A stretch of DNA of 64,000 nucleotides from Gonapodya prolifera JEL478. Lineage: Eukaryota; Monoblepharomycota; Monoblepharidomycetes; Monoblepharidales; Gonapodyaceae. The stretch's first letter is position 1, and every line of letters starts with the position of its first letter. A program made the translations under genes and the position numbers. The DNA is taken from assembly GCA_001574975.1 (NCBI GenBank), contig KQ965782.1, positions 183,978-247,977 on the forward strand, given 5' to 3'. Shown piece by piece: positions 43,560 to 52,995 of the stretch. The notes beneath the pieces are model-generated. The model was not told the DNA's origin. It did no database searches and saw only the letters and a list, made by a program, of their open reading frames with translations.

Positions 43560-43953
43560 CCGCGCCGCGGGGAGAGCTTGTGGGACGTGGCACGTCGGAT
43601 ATGGGATGTGGGATGTGGAGTGCCGGACGGGCGGGACGGGCGGGACCCCGAGAGTGCAAACGTGTGGAGTCTGTATCGTCTTGGATGCAAATAGATGTTG
43701 TTTGATATATGATAATGAAGGAAAGGGGAATTGGCTGGGTGGTCCCGTCGAGGTTACACAGGCTGTAACAAGAGTGGCAGGAAAACTCCAAGGAGAGAAA
43801 AATGAGAGATGTATTTCATTCAAATGCACATTTACGACGCCTCAATCTATTCAGACGAAGTCACGAGGAGAAAACCCTATCTTCGCATCGCAACAACAGG
43901 AGATGCCAAGAATACGAGGGGGGGACGTTCACGCGGCGCAGGCGCCGGTGACG
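43560..43953. other. Convergent 3' region
   Basis: This lies between the ends of the unknown + gene and gene A (-). The part at 43800-43950 is similar to the 3' flank of gene B (47890-48010), sharing a GATGTATT segment, ACGACGCCTCAA and GGAGATGCC, so the A/B duplication included downstream sequence. Confidence 0.55.
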
Positions 43954-45699
43954 TCACATGCGTTGTACCGAAGCTTTTAACGACATGAGCCGAGGGAAGC
44001 AACCTAAGGTGCAGCCTTGGTCACCTTTCCTGCTCTTGCTCTGCTCCGGCTCTGGCACGACGGGAGAGGTGATAGTGTTGGTGTCGGAACGGTCGTCCTC
44101 GGCTGGTACCGTGCGAGCGCTGTTCGAGGAGGTCCCTGTGGATTCGCCAATGGCAGGAGCAGGGTCCTGTGTCGAGGGGGAGCCCGCTCTCACTTGCTTC
44201 GCCTTTTCGAGTGTTGGAGTGGGGGATTGTTGGACGACCCAGTCGTCGAGATCAGCGTCTTGTGAAGGAAAAGACGCGTGTGAGAGGGACCAGGCAACAA
44301 CGTTGTTGCACTCCACATTACGGAATACGCACCATTGATGTACTTGACGAGCTCCTTGACGTCGCAACGCCGCACGTTCCAGTGTCCCGAAACGACCAAC
44401 TTCTTGGCGGCCTCGCCGTACTTGCGCTCCAAAAACTCGCGAGCGAGAGACACCACCTGGTTGTGCCCTCCCACGCCGTTGCCGTTCCGCGCGCTCCACT
44501 CTGCCCAGACATCCACCCCGAACTCGTCCGCCATCGCGTCCCTCCAGTAAATCAGGTCGTGGGTCGAGAACGAGACTAACACGGGGTAGTGGGGATGTGG
44601 ATGGATCTTGCCAGAGGGTTCGGGTTTCTCGTCAACATTCGTGTCGTCCGCCGTGGGAATAGCAGTCTCTCAGTCGCGGTTGGCATGTCGCCGAGAGGAT
44701 CTGCGAGCTCCAGCTTGAGTTCGAGGGACTGCTGCGCTCCGGAGGATGCGAGGGGAGGGAGGTGGCGAGTCGGCCGAGTCCCCGGAATCGGGGGAATCGT
44801 TCGAGTCGGAGTAGGAAAAGTTTGATAGAGAGGAAAGATTGCCACTGCTCTCCGAGTCGTATTTGCCGGTTTTACGAGGCAGTGCTACAAAATGTGGTAA
44901 TACGTGCTTGCTCTTTCATGAAGATATCTTGAAGAAACGGGAAGAACGTTGTGAAATAGAATAGTGAGGAAGAGGAACGAGGGTTGGTGCCCACCAAACA
45001 AATCCACGACCTCCGCACAGTCTTCCCTTGGAACGTGCCATTTCCCGCCGACATTGAATCGAAGCTCGGAGCTCGCGCCGTACTTTTGCGGGAGAAGCTT
45101 TGTGACTTGCCCCCAAAACCGGGACCGCGTGCGAGCGCGTGGCTTGATGTATCGGTTCTGGAGAGCGGGCCAACGCGCACCGTGGACTTGTGCGAGTGCG
45201 TCCATCCAGAAAACAGTATTGCTTGATTGGGTGGGAGGCTCTTTCTTTATGGAGCGCAAGGCCTGGTGGGACAAAAGGAAAACGGTGTTTTGGTCACGAC
45301 ACCCAATCCACACCACAAGAGCCGACGCGTTCCAGCTCTTATACTTGCTGTAGTCTCATCCGTAGTCGAGTCCTCTGAGTTTGGTGGCTTTTGTCGCCTC
45401 GCTCTCTTTCCAGACTGGTTCCCGATGGCGTCATTCACATCCACCACCTGCCACTCCCATCCGACTCCTCGTGCCCTTTTCTTGCCCTGAGGCGGTTGCG
45501 GTTGCGGTGGCTTTGGTGTCTTCACGTTTGAGATGGGTGCGATGGGACCATAGATGTCCTCCACTTCGCAGGCCAGTTCGCAGACCATCTTCTTGAGCAG
45601 CAAACGTTTCCTGATATTTCTGAGCTGCAGTCGCTCCGTTTCCGCCCTGTACCGACTCTTTCTGAGCTCCTCCCACTCCGCATCGTCCGCGTGTGTCAT
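43954..45699 (-). CDS. Unknown protein family, copy A
   Basis: I do not recognise the family. The start at 45699 reads MTHADDAEWEELRKSRYRAE then a basic helical segment (RLLLKKMVCEL), a proline-rich linker, KKRARGVGWEW and NQSGKRARRQKPP. A second block reads VFWMDALAQVHGARWPALQN, RFWGQVTKLLPQKYGASSEL and GKWHVPREDCAEVVDLFG. After further introns a third block reads STHDLIYWRDAMADEFGVDV, SLAREFLERKYGEAAKKLVV and SGHWNVRRCDVKELVKYING. The C-terminus is variable and Ser/Thr/Pro-rich (DADLDDWVVQQ, then ASVQRM, stop at 43954). Copy B at 47951-49613 has the same three blocks in the same order. Conserved tryptophans and basic KKRAR/KRAR patches suggest a nuclear protein, which is inference only. The region near 45250-45330 is less clearly coding than in B. 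Confidence 0.7.
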
Positions 45700-45779
45700 A
45701 TTTCTGGGAGAACGGACTGGGTTTAGCCGTTGGTGAACTGGCTGACACGGAACCGTGGGTGGCTCCGTGTACTCACCGT

Positions 45780-45860
45780 TGGCACAATCAATAATCGTGC
45801 CACACGCACGCTATTTTCCCAACACACTCGACACGACAGTCGCCTACTACGGAAGTCGAG
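45780..45860 (+). pseudogene. Fragment of GH125 exon 1
   Basis: The plus strand reads RYFPNTLDTTVAYYGSR near 45807-45856. This matches SFPNTLDTTVDFCG in exon 1 of the GH125 gene at 49695-51384. It lies upstream of gene A in the same divergent arrangement as GH125 lies upstream of gene B. No other part of GH125 follows; a dispersed repeat takes over at about 45855. This is a truncated remnant of a duplicated A/B-GH125 block. Confidence 0.7.
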
Positions 45861-45990
45861 AACGAAGGGAGGAATCACCGTCAACGTCAACCTTGTACCC
45901 TGGTCAGACTTCAGAGAGTGGAAGGTTGCTCGGAAGGCGAGAAGGAGAGGAAGAAGTCCAGCGAGTGGAAGTTGCAGAGTAGCAGATACC
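45850..45990 (+). repeat. Dispersed repeat shared with 42240-42380
   Basis: This contains GAAGTCGAGAACGAAGGGA, GGAATCACCGTCAACGT and later AGCGAGTGGAAG. The match with 42240-42380 and the junction with the truncated GH125 fragment suggest that this repeat cut into the old duplicated gene. Confidence 0.6.
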
Positions 45991-46241
45991 GGAAGAACCT
46001 GTGACGTGGGTTGGAACCATCTTCGCACTCAGATCCCTCCCTCTTTTAATGTCGGGTCCACTCACTGCACTTGCACACTGATTAGGCACGTTACGGGGGA
46101 TTTTTCCCCAGATCTCTTGTGCAAGCGCGAGGTGGTGTGAGTGGGGCACTGTTTGATTTCATTTAGCCGCTATTTCTACCAGGCGGTTGGCCGCTTGCGG
46201 CGACACACTCTCGGCAATCGCAAAAGTGTCAGGTGATTGCG

Positions 46242-47087
46242 ATGGACCAGCGCAGCCTCCTTCTCTCGCGTTACGTCCAGGCCGCGCACTGGGACGAGGC
46301 ACTGTCCATGAGCATCGGATCGTCCACGAGCGACATCGTCTCCGGACCGCCCTTTCTAGCAATCGATTCGCCAAAGTCTCTCACGCTGCTCACATTCAAC
46401 GACCCGCATCAAACCGACGCTGCCCTGGAACAAGCTCTTGGCCAAGTCGTCTCAGCAAACAGAAACAAGCGCATCGTGATTGAGGCCGGCGCATTCGGTC
46501 CGGTTGCCCTCGACGCTCAAGTGTTGCTCCGTCTCGGATTTGCCCAAGCGAAAGAAGGAGCAACGCCGCGTGTCAAGGCCCTTACTGCCACTGCCGCGGC
46601 TCCACAGACCCCGTCGGACGCGGAAGCAGTGTCCCTGGCGTTACCCGAGGGTCTGCGCTTGATTCGAGTGTTTCCCACCTCGCCCGAATGGGGCCATCGC
46701 ATCGACATCGAACGCATCTTGTTTTACGCGTTCGACAAGGACGGATCCTACTGCACGCGGCTCAAAATCGCGTTGGAGGACATGTGCGCAAAGGGCGACG
46801 AGAATTATCTCACCATGGACGGTGACAGTGTTGCGGGGTACATGACCATGCGGTACGGGCGAGATGTCGCTTATCTGCAGGGCGCGGGGGTGCTGGAACA
46901 GTATCGTAAAAAGGGAATCACAAGGGCCATGTTGAATGTCTGTGTGCAGGATGCCATCGCAAAGGGGTTCGATTCCATGGTTACTGCCGGGTGGGGCGAG
47001 CAAGCTGAGCGTGCTTGGATTGCGATGGGGTTTACGCTGGAACTGCCTGTGCCCAAGGTCTATCGGAGAGAAGTTCAGCAGATTTAA
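46242..47087 (+). CDS. GNAT-like N-acetyltransferase
   Basis: A single-exon protein of 281 residues from the ATG at 46242 (MDQRSLLLSRYVQAAHWDEA). The C-terminal part looks like a GNAT acetyltransferase fold: SVAGYMTMRYGRDVAYLQGA, then GVLEQYRKKGITRAMLN in the position of the acetyl-CoA-binding R/Q-x-x-G-x-A/G loop, then MVTAGWGEQAERAWIAMGF and a C-terminal LPVPKVYRREVQQI. The N-terminal half (LTLLTFNDPHQTD, RIVIEAGAFGPVALDAQVLL) may be a degenerate second GNAT-like lobe. The substrate is unknown. It sits between the two duplicated loci A and B and has no counterpart near either, so it was inserted or retained between them. Lack of introns is unusual for this window. Confidence 0.7.
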   Translation: MDQRSLLLSRYVQAAHWDEALSMSIGSSTSDIVSGPPFLAIDSPKSLTLLTFNDPHQTDAALEQALGQVVSANRNKRIVIEAGAFGPVALDAQVLLRLGFAQAKEGATPRVKALTATAAAPQTPSDAEAVSLALPEGLRLIRVFPTSPEWGHRIDIERILFYAFDKDGSYCTRLKIALEDMCAKGDENYLTMDGDSVAGYMTMRYGRDVAYLQGAGVLEQYRKKGITRAMLNVCVQDAIAKGFDSMVTAGWGEQAERAWIAMGFTLELPVPKVYRREVQQI

Positions 47088-47950
47088 TAAATTATCGGGG
47101 CAAAGCCCGAGCTCGCCTGTGTCGAGCTTGATATAGTAATTCAGGCCTGGTCGGGATGAATTAGGTTAGGAACTCGTTCAGGTGGAAATGACTTGTCTTT
47201 GGGAGGAGTAAAGCATCTGAACATTGACACGCAGCGGCGACATACTCGAACGTCTCTAATTCTGCAGCTAAATATCACGAGTCCACGAAGCTTTGAGTTC
47301 GTGGGTGACTGGGGAGAGGAGCGCCTTCCTCAACCTGTAAGTCACATGATACGCTCACGTCAAGAGTCCCGCTACTCTCCGGGGCCAAATCACCTCGCTG
47401 AGAATCTGCGCTGCAGACTCTGCCCAATTCCGAGGCAACTGAGTGAGGGGAAGGGGTTTGGACCGGTGGAATTGTTCAAACGGTGACTCATCGAAACGGA
47501 AACCAAAGAACTCCGTTTCTTTCCACCATCAAGCATCCTATAATACCATGGACATCCCCATTTTTTAACGGGAGGGGGTGGGGAGTTCGGGTTGGCGAGA
47601 AAAGGGTGGTGGTGCACAGACACACACGCAGAACAGGCTGGCCTCCATGAGACCCTGAGCATTTTCGTGATCGCAAACTTTTAGCTTTGCACCTCCGCTC
47701 ACAATCCGCTTCACTCCTTGTGAACTACGGGCTCGCAATTATTTATTCAAAATATCATGCTGGAACGCCAGTCTTTTTGCCCGATTGCTTTGTGCGACTT
47801 TAATTTGTTATGGGCTGACGTAAATCCCGCCCACGATCTTTGGCGAAATGGAACGAGTAAATGCAAAGAGTGAAATCCCATCGCAGTAGATAATTGAGAA
47901 ATGTATTCCAAATGCACCAGTATGACGCCTCAACCTATTCTGCATGAAAA
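47088..47950. other. Intergenic between GNAT and gene B
   Basis: About 860 bases with no convincing frame. A purine-rich GGGAGGGGGTGGGGAG stretch lies near 47570. The last 60 bases match the 3' flank of gene A. Confidence 0.5.
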
Positions 47951-49613
47951 TCACGATAGAACACCATCTTCACTCGGCTGTTGCGGCATGGCAACAAACG
48001 GAGATGCCGAGAACGACATGGGGCGGGGTCCGTTCACGGGCGCCCGTGACGCTACAAGTGGCGTCACCACGATACTCGAAGGAAGTAATCTGATGTGTGG
48101 CTTCGGTCTCTTCTCGGACACGACGGAGTGGGGAGTGGCGATGTCGGAGCGTCCGTCCTCGGTTGGTAAGGTGAGAGTGCTGTCTGTGGTCTGTGGGGAT
48201 CCGCCAGCTTCCTGCATTGACGGGGAGGGTTCCTTCTTCACCATCGGGAGCGTCGGGGCGGTAGCATGCTGGACGACCCAGCTGTCGAGATTGGCGTCTT
48301 GTGAAGAACGTGGGTGTCAAAGAAGGTTCGGTACGCCTCACACTAGTTCAAACGAACGCACCATTGATGTACTTGACGAGCTCCTTGACGTCCGCACGGC
48401 GCACGTTCCAGCGTCCCAAAATCATCAACTTCTCGGCCGCTGCCTCGCCGTACTTGCGCTCCAAGAACTCGCGGACGAGCGTCACGGCTGGGTTGTTCCT
48501 GTGTGAGAGGTTCCGCTCACTCCACTCCGCCCAGACGTCCTCCCCGAACTCGTCTGCCATGGCGTCCCTCCAATAGATCAGGTCGCGTCTCGGGAACGAC
48601 ACGGCAGGATCGGTCTCGGTTGGCTCGTGTTTCAAATCCTTGTTCGCGGCGTTGCCGGGGTTGGAAGTCTCTCTTTCACCCTTAACCGTTTTCCAAGGGG
48701 TGAAGCCAGTTCGAGGAACTGTTCCGGGTCGTAGGACCCGGGGAGAGGGAGGTGGGGAATCGTCTGAGTCGGAATCGTTGGAGACGGAGGATTCACCGCC
48801 GTCGGAATCGTCTTTGGCGGTACGCGCGGCGATCCTACGTTCTTGCTCTTTTACAAAGCAATCTTGGAGAAACGAGTGAATAATTATGCCAAATTATGCC
48901 AAAGAAGGGAAGGGAGCAAGACTATTTTTCTCACCAAACAGATCCACGACTTCCGCACAGTCAGGCTTTGGCACGTGCCATTTTCCGTCCAACTTGAATC
49001 GAACCTCGGAGCTCATTCCGTACTTTTCCCTCAGAAGGTTTACAACTCGCGGCAAAAACTGCTTGCGTGTGTGAGCGCCATCCGTGAGAAATCTTTTCCG
49101 GAGAGCCGGCCAGTGCACGCCATGAACTTTTGCGAGTACGTCCATCCAGAAGATGGGAGCAGTTGATTTGGTAGGAGGCGTTTTTGTGGCGTGCAAGACC
49201 TTTTTGAAAAGAGTCAAGTTTGCCAGCAACGCAACCAATCCATACCGTTCGAGCCGATCCATTCCAGCACTCACCCTTGCTGCCCTCTCTTTCGCAGTTG
49301 AACCTTTTGGATTCGCTGCCTTTGGCCGCCCTTTGGCTCTCTTTCCCGATTTGTTCTCAATGGCGTCATCATCATCATCCGCCCACTTCCACCCCACTCC
49401 CCGCGCCCTTTTCTTGCCCTTTGAAGGCGGCGGTGGTGGCATCTTTTGGTTCGGAACTGGGGCGATGGGACCTTCGCTGTCGTCCTCGATTTCACGCACG
49501 AGTTTTGTGAGGAGAACGCGTTTTTCCAGGTTTTTGAGCTCGAGCTCCTCCGTTTCTGCTTTGTATCGGTGCTTTCTCAGACGCGTCCATTCTGCATCGT
49601 CCATTTGTGTCAT
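47951..49613 (-). CDS. Unknown protein family, copy B
   Basis: Paralog of gene A with the same three conserved blocks. The start at 49613 reads MTQMDDAEWTRLRKHRYKAE and then KNLEKRVLLTKLVREIEDD. A linker contains KGKKRARGVGWKW, DDDDDAIENKSGKRAKGRPK and STAKERAARVSAGMDRLERY. Block 2 is IFWMDVLAKVHGVHWPALRK, VVNLLREKYGMSSEVRFKL and GKWHVPKPDCAEVVDLFGEK. A second exon is acidic and serine-rich (DDSDGGESSVSNDSDSDDSP) and contains block 3: DLIYWRDAMADEFGEDVWAE, LVREFLERKYGEAAAEKLMI and RWNVRRADVKELVKYINGAF. The C-terminal exon (DANLDSWVVQHATAP) is variable and ends EDGVLS at 47951. The frame is long and open through block 2, so B looks the more intact copy. It starts 81 bases from divergent GH125. 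Confidence 0.72.
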
Positions 49614-49694
49614 TGAGGGGGTCGCCGCAGCAGGTGGTCGTGACAACAGAATATTTCACGCAAACCGCACACCCACCATCCCCCGCGTTTCCCA
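49614..49694. promoter_or_regulatory. Compact bidirectional promoter, gene B/GH125
   Basis: Only 81 bases separate the two divergent start codons, leaving room for little more than core promoter and 5' UTRs. A truncated version of the same arrangement lies upstream of gene A. If the gene B start were the upstream in-frame ATG at 49646, the spacing would be 48 bases. Confidence 0.5.
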
Positions 49695-51384
49695 ATGAAT
49701 TCACCTTCTGCACCGTCGATTCCCGTCCCCTCCGCGCGCCCACCTCCCTCGCACCGTCGCTTCGTATCTCCCGCCGTCGAATCCCACATCGACGCTGTAT
49801 GTGCCCGCTTGCACAACACAAACCTTGAAACGCTCTTCCGCAACTCTTTCCCAAACACCCTTGACACCACGGTCGATTTCTGCGGGATCGATCCGGCCGA
49901 TGGCCTTTTGGACACGTTCCTCGTCACGGGGGATATACCCGCCTTGTGGTTACGCGATTCGGCAAACCAGGTGGCTCCGTACCTCCCCTTGCTTGCTTCG
50001 GGTGCGGAAGACTCTGAATCGCTCCGAACTCTCGTGCTAGGGCTCGTGTATAGGCAAGCCAAGTGCGTCGCGGCGTTTCCGTACGCAAATGCTTTCAAGC
50101 GGGACGGTGGGCAAAAGGGCATGTGGGACGGCGACGCCGTGACGCCGGACGTGCCGCAAGGATCGGTCGTGTGGGAAGCAAAGTGGGAAGTGGACTCGCT
50201 GGCTGCGTTCTTCAAGGTAAGTATGGCCCGCTTGCTCGTTTTCGTCCCACTCAATCACTTTGAAACACGTAGCGTAGCTCTCCAACGCGTACCACAGGCA
50301 CAAACGGTCCTCCCCCTTTATTGACCCCGCGCACCCGATCTGGCTCGCCGCTGTCGAAAGAGCCCTCGCTGTTCTTCGGGAGCAACAGCGCGGATCGATG
50401 GAAGAGGCCGAGTTGGCGCAACCGGCGTACCGATTCGCGCGATTGACGGACAGAGCGACCGATACGTTAGCGATGGACGGTGGCGGGTGGCCGGCGGCCA
50501 GATGCGGTGAGCTTGATTTTCATTCGGCACGGGATGGGGTGAAGGCAGGGTGAAAATGTGACTTGCCACGCCCACGCCCAGGTCTTGTCAAATCGGCGTT
50601 CCGCCCGTCGGACGACGCGTCTTTGCTTCCGTTTCCAATCCCCGCGAACGCCATGCTGTGTGTTGAACTACGTCACTTGGTCGAGCTCCTCAACGGAGTT
50701 CTGGCAACGTGGAATGGTGAAACAGCGCGCGATTACTACACGCAGCTGGCGAATGCGGCAAAAGAAGCGACTGATCTCGCGGAAGAAGTCTTTGAGGCAC
50801 TCGCAAAGTGGGGCGTGGTGAAGGAAGAAGGCGAGGACATGTTCGCGTACGAGGTGGACGGGTTCGGAAACTCCTACTTCATGGATGTGAGTGCTAGTCA
50901 AGTGCTTTTAGTTCGTTGCCTTGCTTCCAGTATTTTTTCATACCTCTTGCGTTATTTCTCACCTCGTGAGTAGGATGCAAACATTCCGTCACTGCTGTCG
51001 CTACCCTATCTCGGCTTCTGTTCCCGCTCGGACCCAACCTACGTGACAACACGGCAACGTGTGCTCTCTCCGCGCAACCCGTACTTCTTTCGCGGATCTG
51101 CAGGCGAAGGCGTCGGGGGGCCACACGTCGGAATGGGGTGGATCTGGCCCATGTCGATTGCAGTGCGGAGTCTGACGAGCGAGAACGCAGACGAGGTGCG
51201 CGAGTGTCTGCACGCGATCGTGCGCACGCAGGCCGGGACGGGGCTCGTGCACGAGGCGTTCTGGAAGGATGATCCCAACCGGTTTACGCGCAGCTGGTTT
51301 GCGTGGGGGTGCAGTCTCGTGGGTGAGATGATTGTGGACGCGTTGGAGAGGTTTCCTGCTCTGTTTGAAGAGGGGCGGACATGA
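49695..51384 (+). CDS. GH125 exo-alpha-1,6-mannosidase (Mug157-like)
   Basis: A glycoside hydrolase family 125 enzyme that removes terminal alpha-1,6-linked mannose. The fission-yeast relative was named Mug157. The start at 49695 reads MNSPSAPSIPVPSARPPPSH. Exon 1 has LFRNSFPNTLDTTVDFCG, GDIPALWLRDSANQVAPYLP (active-site region with the conserved aspartate) and VVWEAKWEVDSLAAFFK. Later exons give RFARLTDRATDTLAMDGGG, KSAFRPSDDASLLPFPIPAN, FAYEVDGFGNSYFMD and DANIPSLLSLPYLGFCSRSD. RVLSSPRNPYFF-like text, GPHVGMGWIWPMSIAVRSLT and GLVHEAFWKDDPNRFTRSW (with the second catalytic carboxylate) complete it. It ends ALFEEGRT at 51384. All hallmark motifs are present. No signal peptide is obvious, so the location is unclear. 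Confidence 0.93.
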
Positions 51385-51637
51385 AGAGTCCGAACGAGGA
51401 CAATGTTTCACACATGGTTGCGTCGGGTTTCGTCAGTGTAATGTAATGAAACAATTAAATTCATTGTCCTCATCATAGCCGCTGATACTGCAAAGTGGTG
51501 CAAAGTGCATAAAAGAGGAACGCTCGGTGACGGAGCCGCTCCATTCAGTAATATATTATCGAGCACGTTCTTGCCTGGATACACGTATATCCACGGACCA
51601 CGCGATCTCTCCCCATTCTCCGATCTTTCCATCCGCT

Positions 51638-52770
51638 ATGCGTCTCCTAGCACTCGCAACTCTGCTGGTTGTATGGTCATCCATCGTCGCAGCGGGTCCG
51701 CCACAGAGCCCAAAAACGACAACTCGTGCGGCAACAACGCGCGTTACCACAACCACGACAGCCGTGCCCACTCCGCCGGGCAGCGGGAAAAAATGCACAC
51801 CGAGTCCGCGCACGAGATTGACCATCATGACATTCAACATTTACGACGGCGGGTCCAGCTTGCTCAAGGTGGCGCAGGCTATTCGAGCAGCGGATGCAGA
51901 CCTCGTGGGCCTCCAGGAGGTGCATGCAGAAGGAGTCCCGTGCACTGCAGATATCTGCGACCCTGCAAATGATACAAGTGCCGCATATCCACTCGCAGGT
52001 AGTTGGCTCAAAGTCATCTCCCGCCAGCAATTGTCTCATATATCAATCATCTCAATGCGATATATTTCGCAGATCTCGTCGGCTTCAAGTACGTCTACGA
52101 GCAGACCAAAAAGAACGACGCGATCTGGGCAAACGCCATCATCAGCCGCTTCCCCTTGAGCGACCCGACTCCAAACGACTTGGGCGTGCGCGTCCACGTG
52201 CCCGGCGGGCGCACCGTGTATGCCTTCAACCTCCACTTGGACGACGCGCCGTACCAGCCTTACCAGGCGCTAGGGATCGAGTACGGCGACTGGCCTTACA
52301 CAAACAAGTCGGATGAACTCGTCTGCTGGGCGACGCTGACACGGGGACCGTCGATTGACTTGCTCGAAAAAGACATCAACTCTGTAAAAAACCTGGACGC
52401 GGCGTTTCTGTTTGGAGATTTTAACGAGCCCTCGCACCTCGACTGGACCGACGCCGCCGTGCGAATTGGGCTGCATCCGCTTGCCGTTCCCTTCCCGACG
52501 TCCCGCATGGTAGCATCCCTTGGATTCGTCGACACCTACCGAACAAAGTACCCCAGCGTGGTCGAAAAGCCCGGGCTGACGTGGACTCCCACAACGGCTC
52601 CCGACGACCTCACAGACCATCATGACCGGATCGACTTTGTGTACGCCAAGTCAAAGACGCTGATCGTCCACGATGTGGGCATTGTGGGTGAGAAGAAGCC
52701 AGACGCGGACATTATCGTGACCCCGTGGCCGTCCGATCACAGGAGCGTTTTTGCGCGTGTCAGTTTTTGA
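51638..52770 (+). CDS. Secreted endonuclease/exonuclease/phosphatase-fold protein
   Basis: A predicted extracellular hydrolase of the EEP superfamily (nuclease, phosphodiesterase or phosphatase). The start at 51638 gives a signal peptide, MRLLALATLLVVWSSIVAAG, then a threonine-rich linker (TTTRAATTRVTTTTTAV). The EEP domain reads TRLTIMTFNIYDGG, DADLVGLQEVH (metal-binding glutamate) and, after one intron (about 52001-52071), LVGFKYVYEQTKKNDAIWAN. YAFNLHLDDAPYQPYQ, AAFLFGDFNEPSHLDWTDA, LTWTPT, DHHDRIDFVYAKS and TPWPSDHRSVFARVSF follow. The catalytic GDFNEP and SDHR motifs are intact. The glycosylation-prone linker and secretion signal point to an extracellular role, perhaps phosphate or nucleic-acid scavenging. 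The substrate cannot be told. Confidence 0.9.
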
Positions 52771-52995
52771 ACTTTTGTTGCTCGCCTCATTGTGAACTTA
52801 GTGACCGCTAGCGAGCGGACTGAACGGAGGGCGAGCTCAAAACTTTTTCATTTCTGGCTAGAAAGTGTCCAACATATACATTTATCAAATTTTGAACGTT
52901 ATCTTCCCTGGCTAAAAAGTGCCCTTCAGATCATGCAAGAAATACGAATCTTCGCACAAGCAATAATCAATAAAAAAACAAAACAAAATAAAATG

